NCBI RefSeq assembly: GCF_002849895.1
Contig: NZ_CP018867.1
Location: forward strand, 1,302,001 to 1,366,000
Direction: 5' to 3'
From: Companilactobacillus alimentarius DSM 20249
Lineage (GTDB): Bacteria; Bacillota; Bacilli; Lactobacillales; Lactobacillaceae
Length of the DNA stretch: 64,000 nucleotides
The position numbers and the translations under genes are program-made. The notes under the pieces are model-generated. The model was given only the letters and a program-made list of their open reading frames with translations. It made no database searches and was not told the origin of the DNA. Positions 38,978 through 47,420 of the stretch are shown one piece after another (within the stretch, counting starts at the first letter, position 1; each line of letters opens with the position of its first letter).

Positions 38978-40051
38978 ATGTACAAAAAGCAGCGTATCTT
39001 TTATCTAGACTTTATTCGCGTTATCGCCATTTTATTAGTCATCTTCATTCACGTCTCAACTGTTGATACAGTGAAGCACATCGGAACTACTGACTGGCAA
39101 ATCATCAAAATGTTAAATTATTTTGCCCACATCAGTGTCCCTATTTTTTTTATGATTTCAGGGGCATTAATTCTTAATAGTCCAAGAACTCTATCCTTAA
39201 AATATACTTGGCAAAAGCGTATTCCACGAGTGTTGATTCCCTTTATACTTTGGTCAGTAATTATTCCTACTGTAGTTTATCAATCCTCCAATCAATTATC
39301 ATCACCTGCTTATTGGAGAAGTTTAAAATTCATGCTCAGCAAACCGACTTCACCAATTCTCTGGTTCATGTATCCTTTGATTGGAATTTATATTTTATCC
39401 CCCGCTCTAAAAACCTTTGTGGATAATGCCAGTATGAAAATGTTAACTTACATTACTGGTGTTTGGTTAGTCACCTGTTCTTTATTGCCATCTCTCAACG
39501 TCATGATGGGTAAAGATATGAAACACGTCTTTCAACTATCCCCTGTCGCAAGTTTTATGTTGATTGGAGGTTTCGTAGGGTATTATTTATTAGGATATCT
39601 TCTTAGTAAGATTGATCCCCGTAAAATCAGTGCTTGGGCGTTGTTGACACTTTTTATTGGAATCGGTACTTTCGGAAATTTCTTCTCTGAATCGGTTCCT
39701 AAAACCTTTGATGTCAACAATAGTTACTATGTCACATCACTGTTTATTCCTATCATGTCAATTTCAGCATTCATTCTCCTCCAAAAGTGGGGTATGAATA
39801 TCAAATCTCATAAAACTATTAGTTTCTTCGAATCCTTTTCACCATTAGTTTTTGGAATTTACTTAATTCACAATCTTATCGTATTTTTCATTGAGCCTTG
39901 GTTTATGAAGAATATTGATATAAAGGGCATTCCTGCAACATTCTTACGTTATTTTACAGTTGTTATTATTTCCAGCTTGATAATTTGGCTGTTGAGTCTG
40001 ATACCTGGAATCAATTACTTACTCACTGGACATACACGTAACAAAAAATAG
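38978..40051 (+). CDS. Membrane acyltransferase 3 family protein
   Basis: 357 aa, about ten transmembrane helices. The opening YLDFIRVIAILLVIFIHVST with its conserved R and H is the acyltransferase-3 signature (OafA/WecH-like), which O-acetylates cell-surface polysaccharides or glycolipids. The acceptor is unknown; no polysaccharide cluster adjoins it. GGGGGA upstream of the ATG. Confidence 0.85.
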   Translation: MYKKQRIFYLDFIRVIAILLVIFIHVSTVDTVKHIGTTDWQIIKMLNYFAHISVPIFFMISGALILNSPRTLSLKYTWQKRIPRVLIPFILWSVIIPTVVYQSSNQLSSPAYWRSLKFMLSKPTSPILWFMYPLIGIYILSPALKTFVDNASMKMLTYITGVWLVTCSLLPSLNVMMGKDMKHVFQLSPVASFMLIGGFVGYYLLGYLLSKIDPRKISAWALLTLFIGIGTFGNFFSESVPKTFDVNNSYYVTSLFIPIMSISAFILLQKWGMNIKSHKTISFFESFSPLVFGIYLIHNLIVFFIEPWFMKNIDIKGIPATFLRYFTVVIISSLIIWLLSLIPGINYLLTGHTRNKK

Positions 40052-40057
40052 TTCTAA

Positions 40058-40109
40058 AAAGCGTCCTTAAGCTTTGATTATCCTATCAAAGTCTAAGGGC
40101 GCTTTATTT
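40058..40109. terminator. Bidirectional terminator between the acyltransferase and surface-protein genes
   Basis: Long hairpin 40058-40078 with 40085-40105 (one bulge), flanked by A and T runs. Confidence 0.85.
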
Positions 40110-40116
40110 GTTTATT

Positions 40117-42027
40117 CTAATCCTTTTTGATCTTAATCTCTTTTAATAAAAAACCCAAAGCAATTAAGATAATACCTGTTATTGTTGCTAAAATTCCAGA
40201 AGTAGCTCCAGTTTGTGGTAAAGAACCAGCTTCATTTGTTGTCTTCAAATCAGGTGTTTGTGATTCATCTTCATCCTTACCAACTGCCTGAGATAAAATC
40301 CCTTCATCCAAGTTGCTGTCAGTTTGTTCATCTTTGTTGTTGTCTGAACCATCGGTAATTAGATTTTGGTCGTCATTGTCATTTTCATCTGATTCATTTG
40401 CTTCGTCAGAATCATCATCTTTATCAGTATCAGGTTCTGTTGTGCTGCCACCGTTATCTTCGTTATTGTCTGTATCTGGTGTTTCAGAATCTGAATCTCC
40501 GCCATTGTCTTCGTTATCGCCAGTACCTGGTGTCTCGGAGTTTGAATCTTCACCATTATCTTCGTTATTATCAGTATCTGGTGTTTCGGAGTTTGAATCC
40601 TCATCATTGTCTTCGTTATTATCAGTATCTGGTGTCTCGGAGTTTGAATCCTCATCATTATCTTCAAGATCACCATCAGGCTCAATATCTTCTTCCTCTT
40701 CATCATCAGGATCGTCAATATTTGAGCCATTATTTTCATCAGTATATTCGGGCAACTCAGCCTCACCAGGAATTGTCACAGGTCTTTCAAACTCTGTTTC
40801 TTGTGGGGTATCATCCTGTAGGTCCCATCTGTGGGTCTCTGCATTTACATTGACTTTATCAGCCACAATATTACCATCAAGATTTTGATTAACATTTATT
40901 GTTGCCTTAGGAGCTAAAACGCTTCCTTGAAATGCTCTATCAATATCTATTTCTCCGTCATATAAATTACCGGCAGTTGTACTATCATAAAAATTCCACA
41001 ACAGATGATTATCATCGAAGTAATCAGTCTCTTGATTTGGACGTTCCGTATTGTCCTGCCCGTCACCATTATTAAAAATCAATTTAATTTGAGAATTAAC
41101 CGTATATTTCTCTTGCCCTTTAGTATCGACATTTATAATGACGCTGGTTGCAGCATCGTTATTGGCAGACAAACCGTAAATGGTCAACGGTGTCCCTGAA
41201 GTCAATACATCTGCGTCCAAATTGATGACAATTTGATTATCCTCATTAGGTTGATAATTATCTAAGTTAATTACACGCTGGTTTTGATCTGGGAAATTAC
41301 TGTTATTAATAGTCGTCGTTGGGGCAGTATTAGCCAAAGCTGTTGATTTGTTATCTAATACATTAAAATAATGTGCAAAATCAATATATTTATTGCCATT
41401 TTTATCTTGATACGTCTCATCTTTTGTCAAATGATCAATGTTAGTTCCATCTACAACAGTTCTATTCGTATTTGAAACATCCACATTATTATTTTCGCCA
41501 AAAACGACCTTATTTGTCCTATCGGCAGTCCCTTGAACAAAAGAACTACTTGCAATAGTATTATGATTTTGAACATAGGAAACATCCTTATTCAAATATC
41601 CTTCGCCAATACTAGTCCCAAAATTAACATGTCCATTCAAAGTACCTACAGCCAAATTACCATTGGTATGGGCATTCAACGTTGCTTCATTAGCGAAGAT
41701 ATGAAAATTGGAAGCATACCCTAAGCGATTAGAAGCTTCATTTGTAAAATCATCACTGACTTGACCACCATCTTGTACATCGGGATTTTCCGTTCTAGAT
41801 GTATTGTTTTGTTGAGCTTGAGTTGTTTGACTCTGGTTAGCACTTGTTTGATTACTTGTAGAAGTGCTTTGAATTGAGGCTACTTGATTATTAGTACTTT
41901 GGGTAGTAACTGTTGTGCTATCAGAAGTATCATCAGCACTAACCGTTGTGGCACTTATCCCCGTTAGAACCACTGCACTGATTGCCACACATGATAATGC
42001 CCAATTTTTTCCCTTTTTCATTGACAT
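40117..42027 (-). CDS. LPXTG surface protein with choice-of-anchor A adhesive domain
   Basis: 636 aa. Signal peptide (residues ~1-31, ending VSA-DD), a Ser/Thr/Asn/Gln-rich stalk to ~85, a choice-of-anchor A domain (~90-405: NFHIFANEATLNAHTNGNLA and GSVLAPKATINVNQNLDGNI), four 17-aa acidic repeats (456-523), and a sorting signal LPQTG at 603-607 followed by a membrane helix and KIKKD. Sortase would link it to peptidoglycan; adhesion is inferred. It lies alone between terminators, under an unusually AT-rich 5' region. Confidence 0.88.
   Translation of the reverse strand: MSMKKGKNWALSCVAISAVVLTGISATTVSADDTSDSTTVTTQSTNNQVASIQSTSTSNQTSANQSQTTQAQQNNTSRTENPDVQDGGQVSDDFTNEASNRLGYASNFHIFANEATLNAHTNGNLAVGTLNGHVNFGTSIGEGYLNKDVSYVQNHNTIASSSFVQGTADRTNKVVFGENNNVDVSNTNRTVVDGTNIDHLTKDETYQDKNGNKYIDFAHYFNVLDNKSTALANTAPTTTINNSNFPDQNQRVINLDNYQPNEDNQIVINLDADVLTSGTPLTIYGLSANNDAATSVIINVDTKGQEKYTVNSQIKLIFNNGDGQDNTERPNQETDYFDDNHLLWNFYDSTTAGNLYDGEIDIDRAFQGSVLAPKATINVNQNLDGNIVADKVNVNAETHRWDLQDDTPQETEFERPVTIPGEAELPEYTDENNGSNIDDPDDEEEEDIEPDGDLEDNDEDSNSETPDTDNNEDNDEDSNSETPDTDNNEDNGEDSNSETPGTGDNEDNGGDSDSETPDTDNNEDNGGSTTEPDTDKDDDSDEANESDENDNDDQNLITDGSDNNKDEQTDSNLDEGILSQAVGKDEDESQTPDLKTTNEAGSLPQTGATSGILATITGIILIALGFLLKEIKIKKD
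40459..40662 (-). repeat. Four tandem 51-bp repeats coding 17-aa acidic units
   Basis: Units of the form DNxEDSNSETPDTDNNE in the wall-spanning region of the surface protein. Differences between units are few, consistent with repeat expansion; copy number may vary between strains. Confidence 0.85.
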
Positions 42028-42195
42028 AATTAACTAAATCTCCCTATCTAAAATTTAGAATAATTATTATTATCCAATAATTATAGTAATAATTACATTT
42101 AAGCAAATTATTGCTCTACTATAATTTATTGTCAAATTACGATTTAAATATTGCACAACGATTTTACGAAAGTTTTTCTAAAATATTACAATAAG

Positions 42196-42246
42196 CAAAA
42201 AGCACAATTTAAAAATCTGATAATAATCGGACTTTTGAATTGTACT
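42196..42246 (-). terminator. Probable terminator of degV in the 330-base gap before the surface gene
   Basis: Two 21-base arms (42201-42221, 42226-42246) differ only at four transition positions that can form G-U pairs, and UUUUU follows on the minus strand. The remainder of the gap 42028-42357 is AT-rich and holds the surface-gene promoter; nothing else was recognised. Confidence 0.65.
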
Positions 42247-42357
42247 TTCAGTTTATTGGCTAATTTATTTAATAAAAATAATATCAAAATGATAAATGAT
42301 AGCAAAAAAATAGTTTTATTGATAATTAAATTTAAATCTAAGTTAAATTTCTGTATC

Positions 42358-43227
42358 TTACTTTCTATTTTCAGTTCCCATAACAAAAACAGCCACACAA
42401 CCAAACCCAGTATGGCTTGAAATTGTCATACCGATTGGATTTATTTGTACATCGGCGTTACTGACTCTATTTAAAATATGTTGCTTAACAAAATCGGCTG
42501 CTTCCCAGTCACCACTAGTTGTGATAATAATAGGTTGGTCCAAATCGTTCTTCATTGCTGAGACTACCTTTTCAGCTAAAGTTATCAAAGACCGTTTTCG
42601 AGTTCTAATTTTAGAAACGAATCGCAACTTGCCGCTTGGATCAACATCTAACAACGGCTTAACCTTGAGTAAAGTTCCCAAAGTTGCTGACGCGCGTGAA
42701 ATTCTGCCACCGTGATAGAGATATGTCAGGTTATCAACCGTAAACCATTGTTGCAAACGAAGTTTATTTTGATCAAACCACTTTACTAACTCATCTAAAC
42801 TGGCGCCGGATTTTTGCAATCGCACGGCCTCCAAAACCAAACGGCCTTCACCACCACTGGCTGCCAAGGTATCAACGATTCGAATATGTGCGTGGGGATT
42901 ATCCTCTAAAATAATTTCACGAGCTTGTCTGGCACTGGACATCGACCCACTCAACCCACCGGAGAATCCAACATAGACAATCGGAATATCTTTTTCAACA
43001 TATTTCTTGAAAAATTCAGTGTACTCGCCAATATTGACTTGGGTAGTTGTTGGTAAAACACCTGCCTTAATCTGTTCATAAAATTTAGTTAGTGGATAAC
43101 TTTTTCCGAAGTCATTAACTAACTCTTGTCCTTCAATTTCTGTATGAAAATAAATTGCGTCAACATTATTAGTCTTTAAAAATTCAACCGGTAGATCACA
43201 TTCTGAATCTGTTATTATCCGATACAT
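42358..43227 (-). CDS. DegV-family fatty-acid binding protein
   Basis: 289 aa from ATG 43227 (MYRIITDSECDLP), which has GGGGGT upstream; in-frame codons further up encode an unlikely Tyr/Asn-rich extension. Family motifs: TDSECDLP, TTTQVNIGEY, GFSGGLSGSMSSA and LYHGGRIS. DegV/FakB proteins hold a fatty acid for phosphorylation by FakA; no fakA is adjacent. Confidence 0.9.
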   Translation of the reverse strand: MYRIITDSECDLPVEFLKTNNVDAIYFHTEIEGQELVNDFGKSYPLTKFYEQIKAGVLPTTTQVNIGEYTEFFKKYVEKDIPIVYVGFSGGLSGSMSSARQAREIILEDNPHAHIRIVDTLAASGGEGRLVLEAVRLQKSGASLDELVKWFDQNKLRLQQWFTVDNLTYLYHGGRISRASATLGTLLKVKPLLDVDPSGKLRFVSKIRTRKRSLITLAEKVVSAMKNDLDQPIIITTSGDWEAADFVKQHILNRVSNADVQINPIGMTISSHTGFGCVAVFVMGTENRK

Positions 43228-43541
43228 TTCTATACCCCCGTTATGATTCTTCTCATAATAATAGCATTTATTATTATAATGTAAACTATATAATCTAGTT
43301 TTTAAAACTAGGTGGTTAATCACATTAATAGTTGAAATAATCCTACAAATATTTATAAATAACCATTCATCAATATTATAATACATAATTATTTTTTCTA
43401 GTCACTTATCACCTTTTAAAAACTGCCTCAATTCCCACCTACAAATCTAATTAATTTATTTAATATTCATCTGGGTTTAAAATTAAATTGTGAATTATTT
43501 TACTAAGGGAAATAAAATTTCAATAAAGGAGATAAATAATA
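43228..43541. other. AT-rich intergenic region with a 17-base palindrome
   Basis: No gene. CTAGTTTT-T-AAAACTAG at 43295-43311 is a perfect odd palindrome 70 bases upstream of degV and may be an operator. The right end contains the promoter region and the AAAGGAG site of the gene at 43542. Confidence 0.4.
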
Positions 43542-43823
43542 ATGAAGGCAACCAAGGCATTGTGGGGGTTATTTCTATTTATTATGAGTTTATTTATTAT
43601 AGGAGGAGTTTTATTTAGCAAGGAAATGTTGCCATATACTATTATATTTTTAGTAATAGCTGCTTTAATTTTATTTGGTATATATAAATTTGCTGGAAAT
43701 ATTTTTAACAAGACATTCGACAAAACTAAAGATCTAATAGACTCAAAGAATAACAACAACGGTTCTTTGAGAGCACAATATCGTAGAGAGAAACAAAATA
43801 ATTCTAATTTGAGACATAGATAA
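43542..43823 (+). CDS. Small two-helix membrane protein, unknown
   Basis: 93 aa: hydrophobic segments at residues ~6-25 and ~30-50, then an Asn/Arg/Lys-rich cytoplasmic tail (NNNNGSLRAQYRREKQNN). AAAGGAG precedes the ATG and a terminator follows, so it is a real monocistronic gene. I do not recognise the family. Confidence 0.7.
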   Translation: MKATKALWGLFLFIMSLFIIGGVLFSKEMLPYTIIFLVIAALILFGIYKFAGNIFNKTFDKTKDLIDSKNNNNGSLRAQYRREKQNNSNLRHR

Positions 43824-43856
43824 TATTTGTAATAATGCAATAATAACAAATCTCGT

Positions 43857-43888
43857 ACCTTCTTTAACCGCTAAGAAGGTATTTTTTT
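43857..43888 (+). terminator. Terminator of the small membrane protein gene
   Basis: ACCTTCTT (43857-43864) pairs with AAGAAGGT (43873-43880), followed by seven T. Confidence 0.85.
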
Positions 43889-43905
43889 CGGTTCAACAGC
43901 TGTGC

Positions 43906-43994
43906 GTGCAAAAACATTATTAAATCAACGTTTATAAGCATTTGTTTTGCACATGTGCATTTTGCACATTTTCCAAAAAGCTCTCCGTGCAAAA
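43906..43994. repeat. Cluster of four GTGCAAAA boxes around a 12-base palindrome
   Basis: GTGCAAAA occurs forward at 43906 and 43987 and reversed at 43945 and 43960; TGCACATGTGCA (43948-43959) is a perfect palindrome between the reversed pair. No ORF covers it. It may be an operator cluster or part of an RNA; no target gene is evident. Confidence 0.55.
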
Positions 43995-44044
43995 TAAAAT
44001 CAAAGTCCTTTGACTTTTTATGATATTCTTAGAATTTTAAAAAA

Positions 44045-44089
44045 TAAAAAAAACACCTAAACGCTGTTATATCAGCACTTAGATGTTTT
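44045..44089 (-). terminator. Terminator of the tRNA-Thr gene
   Basis: Long interrupted hairpin (44051-44089) with a strong U run on the minus strand, 37 bases after the tRNA 3' end. Confidence 0.8.
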
Positions 44090-44125
44090 GATTTTTATAA
44101 TTGATGTTCTTTGATGTTCTTAAAA

Positions 44126-44199
44126 AGCCGTCTATCGGATTTGAACCGATGACCTCCACCTTACCATGGTGGCGCTCTACCTATCTGAGCTAAGACGGC
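44126..44199 (-). tRNA. tRNA-Thr (anticodon GGT)
   Basis: A full cloverleaf: acceptor GCCGTCT/AGACGGC, D arm GCTC/GAGC, anticodon arm CCACC/GGTGG with loop ATGGTAA (anticodon GGT at 44165-44163), and T arm ATCGG-TTCGAAT-CCGAT. The discriminator base is U and the CCA end is not encoded. Confidence 0.95.
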
Positions 44200-44251
44200 A
44201 ATACATCTCCTACATTCTATCAAATTTGTCTCGTGTAGAAAATGCTTTTAC

Positions 44252-44773
44252 TTAAAATGCTTCGATAATTTCTGCAATTCCAGTAGCAAAGAAGAAGAAG
44301 GCTAACATGAAGACGATAAAGCCTCCAGCTAATACTGGATTAAACAACAAGATTATCGCAAACAAAAGATTCAAACATGCTAAAATCACAATCAGAATAT
44401 AATATTTTCTACCAAAAAAATGATAGAAACGTGACGTAAATATTTGAAAGATTGCATCCAACAGGAACCAAATGGCAAACATATAAACAATAAATACGAC
44501 ACCTACTTGAATATGTGAAATAAAAATAATTCCAATAATAATATCAATAATAGCTGTAAAAATCGTCCAGCCGCTTCTGACTCCTAAAACTCTCGTCATC
44601 TGTGAACCGAACCATAATTGGTAAACTCCTCTAATAATCACAAAAAATCCGAATATTACAGCAATTGTAGATAAGCTCTTCAATGGATACCAAGTTACTA
44701 AATAGCCTGCATACAAAGAAACCAATCCAACAATGAATCCAAACCAGTCAAATCGCTTTTTAGGATCGACCAT
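44252..44773 (-). CDS. DUF308/HdeD-like membrane protein
   Basis: 173 aa from ATG 44773, placed seven bases after a GGGGGG site. Six short transmembrane helices in three pairs, the usual HdeD/DUF308 pattern, with GFFVIIRGVYQLWFG and FFFATGIAEIIEAF. HdeD is tied to acid resistance in E. coli; function here unknown. Divergent from the DtxR-family regulator. Confidence 0.8.
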   Translation of the reverse strand: MVDPKKRFDWFGFIVGLVSLYAGYLVTWYPLKSLSTIAVIFGFFVIIRGVYQLWFGSQMTRVLGVRSGWTIFTAIIDIIIGIIFISHIQVGVVFIVYMFAIWFLLDAIFQIFTSRFYHFFGRKYYILIVILACLNLLFAIILLFNPVLAGGFIVFMLAFFFFATGIAEIIEAF

Positions 44774-44844
44774 AATCATTCCCCCCCTTGTTTTTTCAGT
44801 AATAATTTTAACATTAAGAGTTATCAAAGTTGAGTAATATGCGC

Positions 44845-44873
44845 TATAATAGAAAGGCTAATAATATTATTAG
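44845..44873 (+). promoter_or_regulatory. -10 box and palindromic operator of the DtxR-family gene
   Basis: TATAAT at 44845-44850 is followed after seven bases by the perfect 16-base palindrome CTAATAATATTATTAG (44858-44873) overlapping the expected start site. DtxR/MntR boxes are AT-rich palindromes with TTAGG/CCTAA-like ends, so this is a candidate autoregulatory site. Confidence 0.5.
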
Positions 44874-44894
44874 GCTAAACGAAAGGTTGTAAAA

Positions 44895-45545
44895 TTGTCC
44901 CCTAACAAAGAAAACTATCTAAAAACTATATACGAACTAAATTATGATTTCACTAAAATCACCAATAAGCGTATCTCTGAAATCATGAATGTCTCCGCAC
45001 CTTCGGTCACAGAAATGTTGAATTCTTTATCGAGCGAAGGATATTTGACACACACGCCATACAATAAAATTGTTCTAACTCCTAAGGGTAATAAAGTCTC
45101 CGAAAAGTTAGTTAGAACACATAGACTTTGGGAAGTCTTCCTACATGAATGTTTGAAATACCCAGTTGATAACGTTCATCACAACGCTGACGCCTTGGAA
45201 CATGCTTCAGATGATGGTTTAATTGACCATCTAAATGATTTTTTGGATCATCCCCAACGTTGTCCTCACGGTGGAATTATCCCCGGTAATGGTCAGGGAG
45301 AAACTGATGCTGATGACAAATTGCTCAGTATGATTCCTGACAATACTAAGGTCCAGATCGTCAGAGTTTCTGATAATTATGACTTTCTACAATATTTTGG
45401 TAGTTTGAATCTAGAAATTGATGATACAATTGAAGTTCTCAAACATGAAAAATTTGATAATTCCTTAGTTGTAAAAAAAGAAGATGGTACCAAATTAACT
45501 ATCGGCGCTAAAGCAATTGATTATATTTTCGTCGAATTAAGATAA
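44895..45545 (+). CDS. DtxR/MntR-family metal-dependent regulator
   Basis: 216 aa. N-terminal winged helix (RISEIMNVSAPSVTEMLNSL), a dimerisation domain with metal ligands (HRLWEVFLHECL, HHNADALEHA, HPQRCPHG) and a C-terminal FeoA/SH3-like domain. It would repress metal uptake when Mn or Fe is plentiful; Mn is likeliest in lactobacilli. TTG start, GAAAGG eight bases before. No mntH or metal ABC gene is adjacent. Confidence 0.88.
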   Translation: MSPNKENYLKTIYELNYDFTKITNKRISEIMNVSAPSVTEMLNSLSSEGYLTHTPYNKIVLTPKGNKVSEKLVRTHRLWEVFLHECLKYPVDNVHHNADALEHASDDGLIDHLNDFLDHPQRCPHGGIIPGNGQGETDADDKLLSMIPDNTKVQIVRVSDNYDFLQYFGSLNLEIDDTIEVLKHEKFDNSLVVKKEDGTKLTIGAKAIDYIFVELR

Positions 45546-45565
45546 TTACATTTAAACCCCAAAAA

Positions 45566-45606
45566 GAGCCAAGTAATCAAAAAGATGATTACTTGGCTCT
45601 TTTTTG
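45566..45606. terminator. Terminator after the DtxR-family gene
   Basis: Thirteen-base arms beginning GAGCCAAGTAATC, short A-rich loop and T6; an A run on the left lets it serve the convergent DUF975 gene too. Confidence 0.85.
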
Positions 45607-45630
45607 ACTCGAAAAATGAACTTGTTATTT

Positions 45631-46431
45631 TCAGTTCTTATTCTGAGATTTCAAATTATTTTGTAAAACTTTTTGATAGAACGTCGCCATCACCAATTGC
45701 TCGTATGGTTGCAACCAAATTGATAACAATTCATGCGTCAATGCATTCAGAATTTCCCAGAAGAAAAACTCTAAACAGATGGAAAAGTAAGTCCATTTAT
45801 AGCCACGCATTAAAATTGTACTGCGACTGAAACTAGAAAATGCTATTCGTAAATTCCATTTTCCCTGCACGGCAACGTCATCTTTAAAAATTAAAAAAGA
45901 CTGAGAAAAGATAACCAAAAACCAGATTCCTGGAATTATATAAAGCATAAAACCAGCTTCTAAAAATAATCCCAATAACGCCGTTATGAGCAACAGTGGA
46001 AAGAAATATCTTCCCGTGAAAGCTTGCAAGCTATCCTTCAAAGCATTGATTTGATAATCGGGATTACGTATTTTGTCTACCAAAGTATAAGAAATCCCCG
46101 CACAAATCATGACAAAGAAGAAAAAGAATGCATAGATAATGACATTACTTTCAGGTGTCAAACTCAACATGTATTGTGCCGCTGAACTAGGATCATTAGC
46201 CATACTTGTTGATATTTCTGACAGGCGACGGCTAGCCTGCTCTGGATCAGCTAAATTAACATTAATATTAGCCATCCAACTCGTATAAATTTTCATTCCA
46301 AAATATACTGCTAAGAACCTTAAGAGAATCGGAATAATATTAAGGGCAACATTTCCCTTAATATCTTTAAAAAAAGCCCGATGAGCGTCTCTTCTTACTT
46401 CCAAAGCAGATATTCGATTGTTAGTATTCAT
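45631..46431 (-). CDS. DUF975 integral membrane protein
   Basis: 266 aa; six membrane segments with the DUF975 pattern (AHRAFFKDIKGN near the N-terminus and IPGIWFLVIFSQSFLIFKDD). Function unknown. Start set at ATG 46431, six bases after GAGGG; an ATG at 46437 abuts the binding site. Confidence 0.78.
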   Translation of the reverse strand: MNTNNRISALEVRRDAHRAFFKDIKGNVALNIIPILLRFLAVYFGMKIYTSWMANINVNLADPEQASRRLSEISTSMANDPSSAAQYMLSLTPESNVIIYAFFFFFVMICAGISYTLVDKIRNPDYQINALKDSLQAFTGRYFFPLLLITALLGLFLEAGFMLYIIPGIWFLVIFSQSFLIFKDDVAVQGKWNLRIAFSSFSRSTILMRGYKWTYFSICLEFFFWEILNALTHELLSIWLQPYEQLVMATFYQKVLQNNLKSQNKN

Positions 46432-46487
46432 CGACATCCCTCACATTAATAACGCCATTATAACAAAGATGAACTCACTAAACTAAT

Positions 46488-47420
46488 TTACTTAATCGTA
46501 ATCGGAGCTTTATTCGTTTGTACTACCAACAAGTTCTTGGCATCAGTTCTATTTTGATAACTGTTGCCATACTTCTTATCAAAGTATCTAACATAACCAT
46601 TATTAGAAGTTAAATTCAAACCATCAACTGTCAAACTGCTTCCATTGAAATGACCCGATCCAAATATTTTGAATTCATTTCGATTCATCATAGTAGTCTT
46701 GGAGACACTAATCTTACTATGATTTGCCAAAGATTTTATCGTATCCAAATTAGAGTGTTTAATACTCAAATCTGAATCATCTAAATTAAAATGAGATTTT
46801 AAAATAGTTGCATTGGTTGCATTGATATCAGAATGCGCATTGGCAACCAAATTAGCATTGGTGATTTTAGTATTCTTTATATCAAAAACAGCATCATAGA
46901 TATTCATCTTATCAATATTTTTAATCGTGGCATCAGTCAAATACAAATTCGAATCATAATCTAAATCTTTGGCTGATTTAACTAAATTATTAACCGTTAC
47001 GTCACTTATCTTGATATCACCACCCGCTACGCGCAGATTAACATTATTAAGGGACTCGTTCATTGGAATCGTAATCGTTATATTATCATTTTCAAGAACG
47101 CCAACACCAATCATTCCCTTTTTCTTTTGACCCATAACAGTCAAAGTATCATTTTTGATTTTGTATGTAGGAGCGGAAGACTTCTCACTATTGATACGAA
47201 CTTTATAACGGTCCCCTAGACGAATATTTACATTGGCATCGTTTCCCTCCACATAGACATTTTTAAATTTATCTAACGGATAAGTTTCATCGACTCTTTG
47301 TACTACCTTAAAACCGTGTTCCCAGGTAACTGATTTATTACCACCCATAATGAAACCACCGAGTAGCAATAATCCACCTATTATCAGTAGATAAAAACCG
47401 GTAACAAAATACTTACGCAT
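46488..47420 (-). CDS. DUF4097 beta-helix-like cell-envelope protein (LiaG-type)
   Basis: 310 aa; one N-terminal membrane anchor (residues ~5-25), then an extracellular region of repeated short beta-strands rich in Asn/Asp, as in DUF4097 adhesin-like/LiaG proteins. Overlaps the DUF1700 gene by eight bases. The PadR-DUF1700-DUF4097 trio is a common Firmicutes envelope-stress module. Confidence 0.82.
   Translation of the reverse strand: MRKYFVTGFYLLIIGGLLLLGGFIMGGNKSVTWEHGFKVVQRVDETYPLDKFKNVYVEGNDANVNIRLGDRYKVRINSEKSSAPTYKIKNDTLTVMGQKKKGMIGVGVLENDNITITIPMNESLNNVNLRVAGGDIKISDVTVNNLVKSAKDLDYDSNLYLTDATIKNIDKMNIYDAVFDIKNTKITNANLVANAHSDINATNATILKSHFNLDDSDLSIKHSNLDTIKSLANHSKISVSKTTMMNRNEFKIFGSGHFNGSSLTVDGLNLTSNNGYVRYFDKKYGNSYQNRTDAKNLLVVQTNKAPITIK

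Noticed and set aside
40459-40662. Regular 51-bp repeats that might be taken for a CRISPR array
   Set aside because: The repeats are contiguous, keep the reading frame and encode a wall-spanning peptide; there are no spacers or cas genes.
40313-40888. Ser-rich 191-aa and two further long open frames opposite the surface-protein gene
   Set aside because: They mirror the Asp/Glu/Asn-rich repeats of the sorted protein, have no binding site and no plausible fold.
42151-42420. Small AT-rich open frames on both strands between the surface gene and degV
   Set aside because: No ribosome binding site; they lie over the inverted repeat interpreted as the degV terminator.
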